Positions 50,203 through 57,920 of a DNA stretch of 64,000 nt are shown here, piece after piece. The DNA lies in assembly GCF_003732705.1 (NCBI RefSeq), contig NZ_MOBR01000008.1, positions 186,001 to 250,000 on the forward strand, written 5' to 3'. How positions within the stretch are numbered: position 1 is the first letter of the stretch; each line of letters starts with the position of its first letter. The position numbers and the translations under genes are program-made. A model generated the notes under the pieces. That model was not told the origin of the DNA and did no database searches. It saw only the letters and a list, made by a program, of their open reading frames with translations. This stretch comes from Pseudomonas frederiksbergensis. Its GTDB lineage: Bacteria > Pseudomonadota > Gammaproteobacteria > Pseudomonadales > Pseudomonadaceae.

Positions 50203-51603
50203 ATGACCGAAGCTGCCCTCATCCCCGAAACCCCGCACGCTCCGTCTGTTATTCGGCTACTGCTCGGCAAACTGGGCATCGCCTACGAAGAAGTCCTCGA
50301 CCATCACGGCCTCAACGCCGCACGTAAAGTGCAGGCGGTTTTGCTCGATGACGCCGTCGGCGCGCTCATGGTGCTGTTCCCGCAGAGTCAGTTGCTGGAC
50401 CTCAATCGCCTCGCCGAACTGACGGGCCGCCGACTGACTGCCGTCTCCACCGAACGCCTGGAGAAGATGCTCGGCAAACACAGCCTGAGCCTGCTGCCCG
50501 GCCTGCCGGCGCTCACCAGCTCGCCATGCCTGTACGAAGAAAGCCTGCTGCGCGAACCGAAGTTGCTGATCAACTCCGGCGAGCCGAATGTGTTGCTGGA
50601 AATCTCCAGCGACGACTTCAAGTCCATGCTCACCAAGGCCAGCGCCGCCAACTTCGGCGAAGCCCTGACCAGCATCCGCCCGAACCTCGACCGCCCCGAC
50701 GATGATCGCGAGGAAATCACCCAGGCTGTGCAGGCATTCACCGCGCGGCGCATCCAGCAACGCCTGGAAGCCACCATCGAAATCCCACCGCTGGCCGAAA
50801 CCGCGCAGAAAATCATCAAATTGCGCGTGGACCCCAACGCCACCATCGACGACATCACCGGCGTCGTCGAAACCGACCCGGCCCTGGCCGCGCAAGTCGT
50901 GAGCTGGGCCGCGTCGCCGTACTACGCCTCGCCGGGCAAGATTCGTTCGGTGGAAGACGCGATCGTCCGCGTGCTCGGCTTCGACCTGGTGATCAACCTG
51001 GCCCTCGGCCTGGCCCTCGGCAAAACCCTGAGCCTGCCCAAAGACCACCCGCAACACACCACGCCGTACTGGCAGCAATCGATCTACACCGCCGCCGTCA
51101 TCGAAGGCCTGACCCGCGCCATGCCCCGCGCCCAGCGCCCGGAAGCCGGCCTGACCTACCTCGCCGGCCTGCTGCACAACTTCGGCTACCTGCTACTGGC
51201 CCACGTCTTCCCGCCACACTTCTCGCTGATCTGCCGCCACCTGGAGGTCAACCCGCACCTGTGTCACAGCTACGTCGAGCAACACCTGCTCGGCATCAGC
51301 CGCGAACAGATCGGCTCGTGGCTGATGCGCTACTGGGACATGCCGGACGAGTTGGCCACCGCGCTGCGCTTCCAGCACGATCCGGGTTATGACGGCCCGT
51401 ATGCCGAATACCCGAACCTCGTGTGCCTGGCGGTGCGTTTACTGCGTAGCCGCGGGATTGGCTCCGGGCCGGACGAAGACATCCCCGACGCACTCCTGGA
51501 ACGCGTGGGCTTGACTCGCGACAAAGCCAATGACGTCGTCAGCAAAGTGCTTGAGGCTGAAGTGCTGCTGCGTGAACTGGCGTCGCAGTTCACCCAGGCC
51601 TAA
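50203..51603 (+). CDS. YbaK/HDOD-domain protein
   Basis: A 466-aa cytosolic protein. Residues about 10-150 resemble the YbaK/ProX aminoacyl-tRNA-deacylase fold, and about 180-380 form an HDOD domain (IPPLAETAQKIIKLRVDPNA, LLHNFGYLLLAHVFP), an HD-hydrolase relative usually lacking catalytic residues and used in signalling. The start at 50203 is chosen because the recG gene overlaps the longer frame. Corresponds to P. aeruginosa PA5346. Function of the fusion unknown. Confidence 0.82.
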   Translation: MTEAALIPETPHAPSVIRLLLGKLGIAYEEVLDHHGLNAARKVQAVLLDDAVGALMVLFPQSQLLDLNRLAELTGRRLTAVSTERLEKMLGKHSLSLLPGLPALTSSPCLYEESLLREPKLLINSGEPNVLLEISSDDFKSMLTKASAANFGEALTSIRPNLDRPDDDREEITQAVQAFTARRIQQRLEATIEIPPLAETAQKIIKLRVDPNATIDDITGVVETDPALAAQVVSWAASPYYASPGKIRSVEDAIVRVLGFDLVINLALGLALGKTLSLPKDHPQHTTPYWQQSIYTAAVIEGLTRAMPRAQRPEAGLTYLAGLLHNFGYLLLAHVFPPHFSLICRHLEVNPHLCHSYVEQHLLGISREQIGSWLMRYWDMPDELATALRFQHDPGYDGPYAEYPNLVCLAVRLLRSRGIGSGPDEDIPDALLERVGLTRDKANDVVSKVLEAEVLLRELASQFTQA

Positions 51604-51607
51604 AAGC

Positions 51608-51655
51608 ATTCGCGGGCAAGCCTCGCTCCTACAGGAGCAAGGCTTGCCCGCGATG
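51608..51655. repeat. Compact REP pair with shared centre
   Basis: Two REP cores face outward and share TCCTACAGGA at the centre, so the second begins before the first is complete. Just past the HDOD stop. Confidence 0.75.
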
Positions 51656-51682
51656 AACCCAACTCGGTCTGCCTGCCTACCT

Positions 51683-51749
51683 GATCGTTCCCACGCTCCG
51701 CGTGGTAACGCATCCCGTGACGCTCCGCGTCACCGCCCCAACGCCGAAC
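51683..51749. repeat. Half copy of the 110-bp GATCGTTCCCACGC repeat
   Basis: Only the left arm is present, with GTGGTAACGCATCCCGTGAC substitutions that keep the inner stem pairing. It ends 1 nt before the next gene's stop. Confidence 0.75.
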
Positions 51750-52133
51750 TCAAGCCTTAGGCTTAGCCTTGCGCGGCTTCAAATACTTGGTCAACCCCTG
51801 GAACCAGATCACTAGCGCCGGGTTGCCCTTGATCTGAATCGACTTGTCCTGAATCCCCGTCATAAACGCCAACTGCTTGTTCTTCGCCTGCATCGTGGCA
51901 AAGCCATACGCCGCGTCTTTGAACGCAATCGCAAACGCCGGCTCGGCATACACGCCGGACTTACTGGTGATGCGCTGATCTTTCACAAAGAAATGCCGCG
52001 CCACTTTCCCGTCCAGGGTCTGTAGTTGAAACACCAACTCCTTGTCACCCAACTGCTGTTGAAACGCAGGATTAGTCCGACTGGCCTTACCCATCAACAA
52101 ACCCAGCATCCACAGAAGAAAACGAAATTTCAT
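51750..52133 (-). CDS. SCP2-like conserved hypothetical protein
   Basis: A 127-aa protein: one N-terminal hydrophobic segment (FRFLLWMLGLLMG) then an alpha/beta region (LVFQLQTLDGKVARHFFVKD ... AFAIAFKDAAYGFATM) resembling the SCP2 sterol-carrier fold. Very basic C-terminus. Probably a lipid-handling, membrane-attached protein; the function is not known. Confidence 0.6.
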   Translation of the reverse strand: MKFRFLLWMLGLLMGKASRTNPAFQQQLGDKELVFQLQTLDGKVARHFFVKDQRITSKSGVYAEPAFAIAFKDAAYGFATMQAKNKQLAFMTGIQDKSIQIKGNPALVIWFQGLTKYLKPRKAKPKA

Positions 52134-52297
52134 GCGTGCAGCCTCAAAAGGAAAATGAACGGCTGGCGGAGTGTAGCGAGTTTGGGGGATAACGACACTA
52201 TCGGGTTCTGTTAGAAGAAGATGTAGCGCTTTTTGACGCCAATGACCGCCAAGTCACGCTAATTGTCGGACAAACCAAATCCGTCCAGGAACTGACG

Positions 52298-52320
52298 AAG
52301 GCTGCGATTTTTTGATCTTT
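52298..52320. repeat. GGCTGCGATCTTTTGATC-type REP fragment
   Basis: AAGGCTGCGATTTTTTGATC, related to 53686-53717. These are common intergenic fragments in fluorescens pseudomonads. The 194-bp gap 52134-52327 holds nothing else I recognise. Confidence 0.5.
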
Positions 52321-52327
52321 ATGTTCT

Positions 52328-53083
52328 CTAAATCGCAAAGTCCGAAACCTCACTGAGCATCCAACATTTCCCAAGCACAAATCGATACTCCACCAAGTAG
52401 TCGGTGTCCGGTTTATTCAAAATGGCTGTGGCTCTATTCCGGCTCTGCCCCTTGACGCTTAACGTCAGGCCTTCAGCCTCTCGGTAAGCTCGATGAGGCA
52501 TGAGCGGGTATTTGATCTGCTTATCTTCCAGCGCTCGCTTCTCTATTCGCGGCTCGGGCTCAGCATCCACCGTCGTTACAAACTGAAGAGGCCGCTGAAC
52601 AAACGCCCTCTGGACGGCAGCGCTTTCCGCAAACGCGGTGAGGAATGCATTGAAATCAGTGGATGGACAGGAAACCCCGAATTCATCAGGCGCTATCCCA
52701 TCCAAATAAGTCGAGCGCTCCAGACTCATCCTGGCAATGCAGGTATTGATCACGACGACAGATACCCCTACGCCGGGTTCAATATCCGTGGCTTCGAGCG
52801 GGCAATTGGTGTCCCGCAATTTGATCCAGGCACGCTGTGAGTCTCGGGCCATGGTCTTGAATAACTCCCCTTGCTGGGGGTCACGCCTTTGCTGAGACTC
52901 AAACCGCTCCATCAGTTTCTTGTAGCTGGCATTCAGCTTCAAATCAGCAGACTTGCGAGCAATCTCCACACATTGGTTAACCTGCATGCTTGTGGTGATT
53001 TCTTTGCAATCGTCTTCAGCCGATGCGATGGAAATCGAAAGAAGCCCAATGCAAAGTGCTACGCAACGACTAATAGTTTTCAA
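52328..53083 (-). CDS. Secreted LprI-like (DUF1311) protein
   Basis: A 251-aa periplasmic protein. Signal peptide from the start to about AEDD (ALCIGLLSISIASA), then an LprI/DUF1311 domain (about 25-130; CKEITTSMQVNQCVEIARK, RAWIKLRDTNC), the fold of lysozyme-inhibitor LprI. A second beta-rich half of unknown type follows. The start is TTG at 53083: AAGGAGGGG lies just upstream, and it is the only start that places the signal peptide at the N-terminus. The longer open frame upstream is antisense to the neighbouring gene. Confidence 0.72.
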   Translation of the reverse strand: MKTISRCVALCIGLLSISIASAEDDCKEITTSMQVNQCVEIARKSADLKLNASYKKLMERFESQQRRDPQQGELFKTMARDSQRAWIKLRDTNCPLEATDIEPGVGVSVVVINTCIARMSLERSTYLDGIAPDEFGVSCPSTDFNAFLTAFAESAAVQRAFVQRPLQFVTTVDAEPEPRIEKRALEDKQIKYPLMPHRAYREAEGLTLSVKGQSRNRATAILNKPDTDYLVEYRFVLGKCWMLSEVSDFAI

Positions 53084-53106
53084 TTGGCCCCTCCTTAATT
53101 TAGAGA

Positions 53107-53574
53107 TCAATTGGATGCATATTGCGCAGTGCGCCGGTCGTGGCAATAGAGCCAGAACAGCGGCGGCAGCAATGTCAGCATCGCGAATGCATCGATCCAT
53201 AGGTTTAACCAGAGCTGCGTTGTCAGGGAAAACCACATGTCCTGCGGCGCCCAAAGCACGATCCCTGCGATCAACCAGCCCCACGCCATCGGAGTTTTGA
53301 GCCGACTGCCGATGCGCACGAGGGCGAGCATGTAGAGGGAATAGCTTTGCAAGGTCGCGCCAAAAACGGCGAGCCACCAGAGTTGTTGTTCACGGGCGGC
53401 GCTGGGTACGGCGTCGGCGGCCCAAAAGGCTTGCTCGATGATTTGCAGATAGCCGCCGATCAGGCCCGAATGGCCGGCCCAGGTGAGGACGATGCTGACG
53501 AACAGATGCACCAGCGCTGCGGCATAGAGCCACGCGATCAGGGCTTTGCGAAAGGTGTTCCGGGGGACTGGCAT
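53107..53574 (-). CDS. Four-helix membrane protein of unknown function
   Basis: A 155-aa hydrophobic protein with about four transmembrane helices and a short basic N-terminus. Not recognised as a characterised family. Its stop lies 23 nt before the LprI-like gene start, so the two may form an operon. Confidence 0.65.
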   Translation of the reverse strand: MPVPRNTFRKALIAWLYAAALVHLFVSIVLTWAGHSGLIGGYLQIIEQAFWAADAVPSAAREQQLWWLAVFGATLQSYSLYMLALVRIGSRLKTPMAWGWLIAGIVLWAPQDMWFSLTTQLWLNLWIDAFAMLTLLPPLFWLYCHDRRTAQYASN

Positions 53575-53685
53575 TCCGTGTCCTGGGGGCTTCCTTGAGT
53601 GGAGGCAAGTCTAAAGGGTTTGTGGGCGAATGGCCGTTGGCGAGTTGAAATAAATCCGCGATTTATCTGAAGGAAAACGTCGACT

Positions 53686-53717
53686 TGTAGGAGCCGCCGC
53701 AGGCTGCGATCTTTTGA
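53686..53717. repeat. REP-like fragment TTGTAGGAGCCGCCGCAGGC
   Basis: TTGTAGGAGC start followed by GGCTGCGATCTTTTGA, a common single REP class of fluorescens pseudomonads; partner fragment at 52298-52320. Confidence 0.6.
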
Positions 53718-53911
53718 CCTTAATGCCCGCAAACCTCTCGGACATTTCCTTCAAGACGTCGGGCTGTTCGTGAACTAGGCGAGGTTTGCGTTCACCGATA
53801 ACCTCTTCTCGTCATCGCACAAAACGGTGACGCGGACGTGCAAGTCCGGCCCAGGTACACAATCGATTATGGCAATTCATCGAGCGTTTTCTTATGCTCG
53901 CGAATCGTTAT

Positions 53912-53984
53912 GGCGGCTGTGCGTCGGAGATCTTCGGGTCTGCCGGGTTCCTGGACCGGTCTTGCACACCAACGCACAGCTGCC
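53912..53984 (+). ncRNA. Structured RNA-like element in the DUF6124 leader
   Basis: GGCGGCTGTGCGT (53912-53924) pairs with ACGCACAGCTGCC (53972-53984) in a 13-position stem with one G-T pair. Immediately inside, CGGAGATC-TTCG-GGTCTGCCG (53925-53945) forms a second stem with a stable TTCG loop and one bulged G, and GGT...ACC (53946-53957) may form a third. This is a closed multi-branch fold 60 nt upstream of the DUF6124 start. Whether it acts as RNA (leader, attenuator) or DNA is unknown. Confidence 0.55.
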
Positions 53985-54044
53985 ACCTCTTTCGAAGTGC
54001 AAAGCGAAACGGTGTCAGTCTCTTAAATTCCAGGAGATGCATCT

Positions 54045-54428
54045 ATGATCAAGCACACACCGAATCCACCCGACGACTTATCCACATCCCCCTACGAATC
54101 CCTCGATTCGAAAAAACTCCACGAAGCCGCCGAACGCGCCCTCGACTACCACCTCGGCCCGAAACCCGACGCGAAACCCAAATCCAAGCCTCGCAAAGGC
54201 GCCCTATTCACCGCATCACACGACCTCCATGCCGAAACCCTCCTGGCCAATGCGTCCGAAGACTTGCTGTCCATCAGCGCCATTGCTGCGGACCTGGCAG
54301 ACGACGTGGAAGGCACCCGTCGCTCAGTAGCCTTGGGGCTGAGTCGACTGGCGGATGGGGTGCATTTGTTGGTAGAGCGAGCGCTGGATCAAATTGATTC
54401 TCCTGATCCGGGAGCGCATCGGGCTTAG
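54045..54428 (+). CDS. DUF6124/DUF3077-type small protein
   Basis: A 127-aa protein starting MIKHTPNPPDDLSTSPYESL, the hallmark N-terminus of a multicopy Pseudomonas family. A Lys/Pro-rich linker (about 44-60) precedes a helical C-terminal half. No known function. CAGGAG precedes the ATG. Preceded by the folded element and followed by a hairpin, so it is a self-contained transcription unit. Confidence 0.75.
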   Translation: MIKHTPNPPDDLSTSPYESLDSKKLHEAAERALDYHLGPKPDAKPKSKPRKGALFTASHDLHAETLLANASEDLLSISAIAADLADDVEGTRRSVALGLSRLADGVHLLVERALDQIDSPDPGAHRA

Positions 54429-54441
54429 GCGTAGAAAAAAC

Positions 54442-54464
54442 GAAGGGGACTTAATGTCCCCTTC
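54442..54464 (+). terminator. Hairpin terminator after the DUF6124 gene
   Basis: GAAGGGGAC-TTAAT-GTCCCCTTC, 14 nt past the stop; followed by a weak T-tract. Confidence 0.7.
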
Positions 54465-54512
54465 TTCGATGTTTATATGCACAGCAAATTTACAGGCAGT
54501 GACTGGGCTTTA

Positions 54513-54585
54513 GGGAAAATGTGACGGATTTATTAATCGATATATACGGGATAACCTATCTCACAAATAAATCCGCCCCTTTTTG
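54513..54585. repeat. GGGGaCaGATTTATT palindrome, element 1
   Basis: Left arm TGTGACGGATTTATTAATCG, right arm AAATAAATCCGCCCCTTTTT, imperfect inverse of each other. Lies at the distal end of the effector array. Confidence 0.75.
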
Positions 54586-54613
54586 CCTAATAAACCATCA
54601 GACTGTTGAGACA

Positions 54614-55409
54614 TCAATCCTTGATACGCAATAACTTGGAGGAAACCCACCCTGCAGTTTTAGTTTTCCCTGAATAAATTATTTTGTAATAAAGGCCATC
54701 GTCACCGTGGGAAAAGTCGCTCAACGTTACTTCGTCGCCATCTACTAAATAGGCCTTGCGCTGGACAAATTTCGAGTCATCATTTTTGTTGGACAGATAG
54801 GCTTTTGCGGAAACTATCACTGCTCTCACTGGCTCGGAAGTGTTTTCCTTGACTATTGAGAGTCGGAGCAAGACAACTCATTGCATTCCTGTTTCCTTTC
54901 TAATTTTTCGGCAAACTGCTCACGTTTTTCGCAGGCATAATAGTCTTTTGCCTTTCGGGAAAAGCACAACTTATCGTTATGAGTAACGGGGCCATCATTA
55001 TAATTACTACTTATTTCATCACCGACGAACTCGGGATTGGTTATCATGTGGACAGCTGAAGCTTTATATTTACCAGCCCCCTCATTAAAAACAAAAAGAG
55101 AGAAGCTTTCATTCACGTCATTTTCGGCATATTTAATAGCCATAACACAGACATCAGAACTGACATTCGAACCAAAAAATATCGGTAGTTCTTCCGATTG
55201 CTCATCCAAACCGAGACTGTAGGTTTCGCCGGATTCTTTAACGATACTGACGCGATCGTCTTTTAGCCGGACTTTATTATTTGAGCCAACGCAGCTAGTC
55301 GGCAAAGCAAGTTCGCTTTCCGGTTTGATAACGATATTTTTAAATATCTGCATGTGCCGCGTTAGAAAAAAAAGCCACACCTACAAAAAAAAGCTAAAAA
55401 CGCTTTCAT
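54614..55409 (-). pseudogene. Frameshifted secreted SH3-domain protein (third immunity candidate)
   Basis: The ATG at 55409 has AAAGGAG upstream and overlaps the stop of the preceding lysozyme fragment (ATGA), so it is a genuine gene start. It begins MKAFLAFF, then meets a run of eight T (55385-55392). Losing one T would give VGVAFFSNAAHAD, a classic signal peptide end; as it stands the frame stops. One more single-base shift is then needed near 55338-55345 to enter the open mature frame (KNIVIKPESELALPTSC...), and a third near 54860 to join it to the C-terminal SH3-like segment (AVIVSAKAYL ... GWVSSKLLRIKD, 54614-54871). Either decayed or a homopolymer-error cluster. Confidence 0.7.
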
Positions 55410-56697
55410 TTCAGTTCTCCTTTGATTTTTTTGAAGAGCCTTTGCCTTTCTGCAAGATGGTTATCACCACCGTTCACAACCTTTGTTATTTTCTTAACAA
55501 CTTCATCGTCTATTTGCTCAACCGTCATACCACCCTGCGCATTTAGTTCCTGATAGTATCGATCAATTTTCTTATTCAGGTTTTCACCTTTAAAAATTGT
55601 CCAGAACCAAAAAGACACATTGACAGTATGCTCAATGCTTTGAGAAATGATTTCTGGATTTGCGACACAATCGATACCGGTGTGCTCCTTATATTTCTCG
55701 TAAGCGCTTTTCCAAGTAATTTGAATCAAGCCTTTACCTTTATATTTAGGCCCATCTCCTATCGTGGTGTTGCCTGACTCCATGATTTGGTGATGCCGTT
55801 TACAAGTTCGGCTGGTCGCCCCTTGAGTGACGCAAACGCTTGCCGGATGCACACTCAGGTCGTAATCATTACCGCTTGAATATTCCTTTGTGGTTCTGAA
55901 GCTGTCACTTTCATGATAACACTGCGTCAAAAAGTGCATTTTATAGATACATTTATCGAATCTATTAACGGTAAACGCGGCATTCAGCAGACTTATAAAT
56001 TTTGCGGATCGACGTTATAAGCGTCGCAATTTGCTGGCATATTCTGCCCCGTAAACAACGATGCGCTACCAAAAATACTTTTAAAATTAGTTGTATTCAG
56101 TTCACAACATCCCGCCCCCGACAAATTATCGACAAAAGCGATGGGATGAAAATGCCAAATCAAACTGGAACTGATTGCTGCTTTCCCCGTAAGCTCATCC
56201 CAAAAAACATAGCTGCTAATACGCTCCTTTTCATGCTTCAACGTTTTCGGAGACGTTTCCAATAACTGATCTAATTTGCTCCACTTCGCAGAGTCCGCTT
56301 TGTCCTTCCACTCGGTTGGATGATGAGCGATCAGCTTCGACCAACGTGATCGTGTTTCAGCGTTTTTTAACGCCAACGCGAGTTCAGCAGAATCGACATT
56401 TCCGTCGTGGTTGGTATCAATTTTCGCGAACAAATCTTTGAAAAACTGCGGCATATCTTCGGGATCAAGGAAACCGTCCGCCGTAGCGTTTGTTTCTTCA
56501 ACAATCTGGAACCCGAGTTTTTCCCAGTCGTGCTGGGTAATGATTTTTGCGCCTACTTTTTTCACCAGCCCACTGACCGGTTGACCGTCGTCAGTGACGC
56601 TGACGTTGTACCAGTCTTCAGTACCAACCTTAATTACCGGAGCCTTAGAAAAGGGGACAGATTTATCTATGGGATAGTCGAATCTTCTATAGATCAA
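55406..56697 (-). pseudogene. Truncated, frameshifted GH19 lysozyme/chitinase effector
   Basis: Two frames form one protein. The upstream part (55993-56697) has an SH3-like start (VIKVGTEDWYNVSVTDDG), an EF-hand-like calcium loop DTNHDGNVDSAEL and a linker. The downstream part (ending 55406) carries the GH19 core: LTQCYHESDSF with the catalytic Glu and YKGKGLIQITWKSAYEKY. The frame breaks at a run of four A (56000-56003 on the plus strand is TTTT); one extra A restores PQKFISLLNAAFTVNRFDKC, homologous to GH19. The N-terminus is lost at element 2; no plausible start codon or Shine-Dalgarno remains. Probable former type VI peptidoglycan-lytic effector. Confidence 0.72.
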
Positions 56698-56710
56698 TAA
56701 ATCTGCCCCT
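56649..56710. repeat. GGGGaCaGATTTATT palindrome, element 2
   Basis: AAAAGGGGACAGATTTATCT at one end, AATAAATCTGCCCCTACT at the other. Occupies the point where the GH19 gene loses its N-terminus. Confidence 0.85.
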
Positions 56711-56727
56711 ACTCTCTCTTTTTTATT

Positions 56728-57459
56728 CTAGATAACAGAAGATAACCCGACCCATCTAACCAAGCTTTTACCATTGCTCATTTTATACAAAACTTTCAAA
56801 AAACCAGACTTATATTCTTCAACCTTGACCACATCACCTTTAATCAAATAGCTTTTGGTTTTTGAATTTTCTGTGGAATCAGAATATAAGAACGCTTTCT
56901 CTACGTTTATTTTTAAGTCCGCCGTGCTCCCCTTAAGCGTTAAAGAATTCTTATCAAAAATCTCAGAAATGTTGATGTTCGAAAAATTTAAAGATCCTGG
57001 AGCCCATGACTCATTAATCAAAGTAAGAATATTCACTTCACCATCACTTCCAAAAGAGCGAAGCCGCAACTCCTTCGTTGCATTATCGAAATATAGCACT
57101 CCTGTAGCAAGCACCAAATTAACTACATCTACACCATTAGGGTAGTCCCATAAAAGTTGATACGTACCGCTTTTCAGCTTAGAAACATCGGGTAAATTTA
57201 TACCATTACGAGCGTCATCAAGATTTAATAACTTTTCATTCGATGATATCAATTTACTACCCGAGCCATCTATTGAATAAAAACTTAATACTGCCGCATC
57301 ATTTACCGATGGAGATTCATAAACGCAAGCAAACTCTGACCCCAGACTAAACTGATGAAACAGCACGGAACTAGGAGGAATTGCTTTTTTGCAATCGTCA
57401 GAAGCCTGAACATCAAAACAGAACAGAAAAAAAGCCAAAAAAACACTAAAATACTTCAT
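56728..57459 (-). CDS. Secreted SH3-domain protein, immunity candidate for the muramidase
   Basis: A 243-aa periplasmic protein: signal peptide MKYFSVFLAFFLFCFDVQAS, a beta-rich middle, and a C-terminal SH3b-like segment (about 185-243: INVEKAFLYSD...SYLIKGDVVKVEEY...RWVGL). Its ATG overlaps the muramidase stop (TGATG), the translational coupling usual for effector/immunity pairs. The same C-terminal domain ends the pseudogene at 54614-55409. The immunity role is inferred from position and export signal only. Confidence 0.65.
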   Translation of the reverse strand: MKYFSVFLAFFLFCFDVQASDDCKKAIPPSSVLFHQFSLGSEFACVYESPSVNDAAVLSFYSIDGSGSKLISSNEKLLNLDDARNGINLPDVSKLKSGTYQLLWDYPNGVDVVNLVLATGVLYFDNATKELRLRSFGSDGEVNILTLINESWAPGSLNFSNINISEIFDKNSLTLKGSTADLKINVEKAFLYSDSTENSKTKSYLIKGDVVKVEEYKSGFLKVLYKMSNGKSLVRWVGLSSVI

Positions 57460-57914
57460 CACCAATTCGCCTTCAGCTGGTCATATGCATTGGAAATATT
57501 AATATCATAACCAATTTGGTTTTCACCATTGTATTTTTTAGCAATAGTTAGCCAATTTTTCTGCCTCATAGGTTCCAGCATATTTTTTTCTTTCGTCAGG
57601 AATATTTTAAAGTATTGCAGATGCTGTAATGCGCAATAATTTTGCGCTTCCACCAACTCATCTGAGCTTTTATAGAGACGAGCAAAATACTCACCCATCA
57701 CTTGGAATTTCCCCCAAGAACATGACTTGATTGCTACTTCTTTATCTATTTCACTAGCACGGACTAATCTTTCATATTGGGCCTGCTCAGAACCATATGA
57801 ATATCCAGATTGATATCTATGAACTATTTTTCGGAAAAAGGTGACAGATTTATTTATCGACTTTAATCTACGCTGCGCCCCTTCCACACCGGACCTATTA
57901 AGAAAAGCTGTCAT
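57459..57914 (-). pseudogene. Truncated N-acetylmuramidase (DUF3380) effector
   Basis: A 151-codon frame whose C-terminal two-thirds match the DUF3380 muramidase family: QYERLVRASEIDKEVAIKSC, SWGKFQVMG, NYCALQHLQ and KKYNGENQIGYD. The family's N-terminal half with the catalytic Glu (ExES.GxGF type) is missing; in its place the frame reads through element 3 after MTAFLNRSGVE. Expected to be inactive as a hydrolase. Lies between the TPR protein and the SH3 immunity candidate. Probable former type VI effector. Confidence 0.72.
57835..57885. repeat. GGGGaCaGATTTATT palindrome, element 3
   Basis: AAAAAGGTGACAGATTTATT at one end and a degraded CTGCGCCCCTTCC end at the other. Inserted within the muramidase gene, replacing its catalytic half. 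Confidence 0.75.
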
Positions 57915-57920
57915 TCAAGT

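Larger units (their letters stand above)
53575..54044. other. 470-bp non-coding region upstream of the DUF6124 gene
   Basis: Contains a REP-like fragment (53686-53717), an inverted repeat ATAAATC-CGC-GATTTAT (53650-53666), a small hairpin CGGAC-GTGCAA-GTCCG (53833-53848) and the strong folded element at 53912-53984. No protein-coding gene is supported. Confidence 0.6.

Noticed and set aside
53650..53666. ATAAATC-CGC-GATTTAT as a fifth copy of the array palindrome
   Set aside because: The core resembles the right arm of element 1 but lacks the GGGG/CCCC ends and the longer spacing; chance is a fair explanation.
54853..56003. Programmed ribosomal frameshifting in the distal effector and immunity genes
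   Set aside because: Four separate shifts in differing directions would be needed and no slippery-heptamer-plus-pseudoknot is evident; decay, contingency tracts or sequencing errors are simpler.
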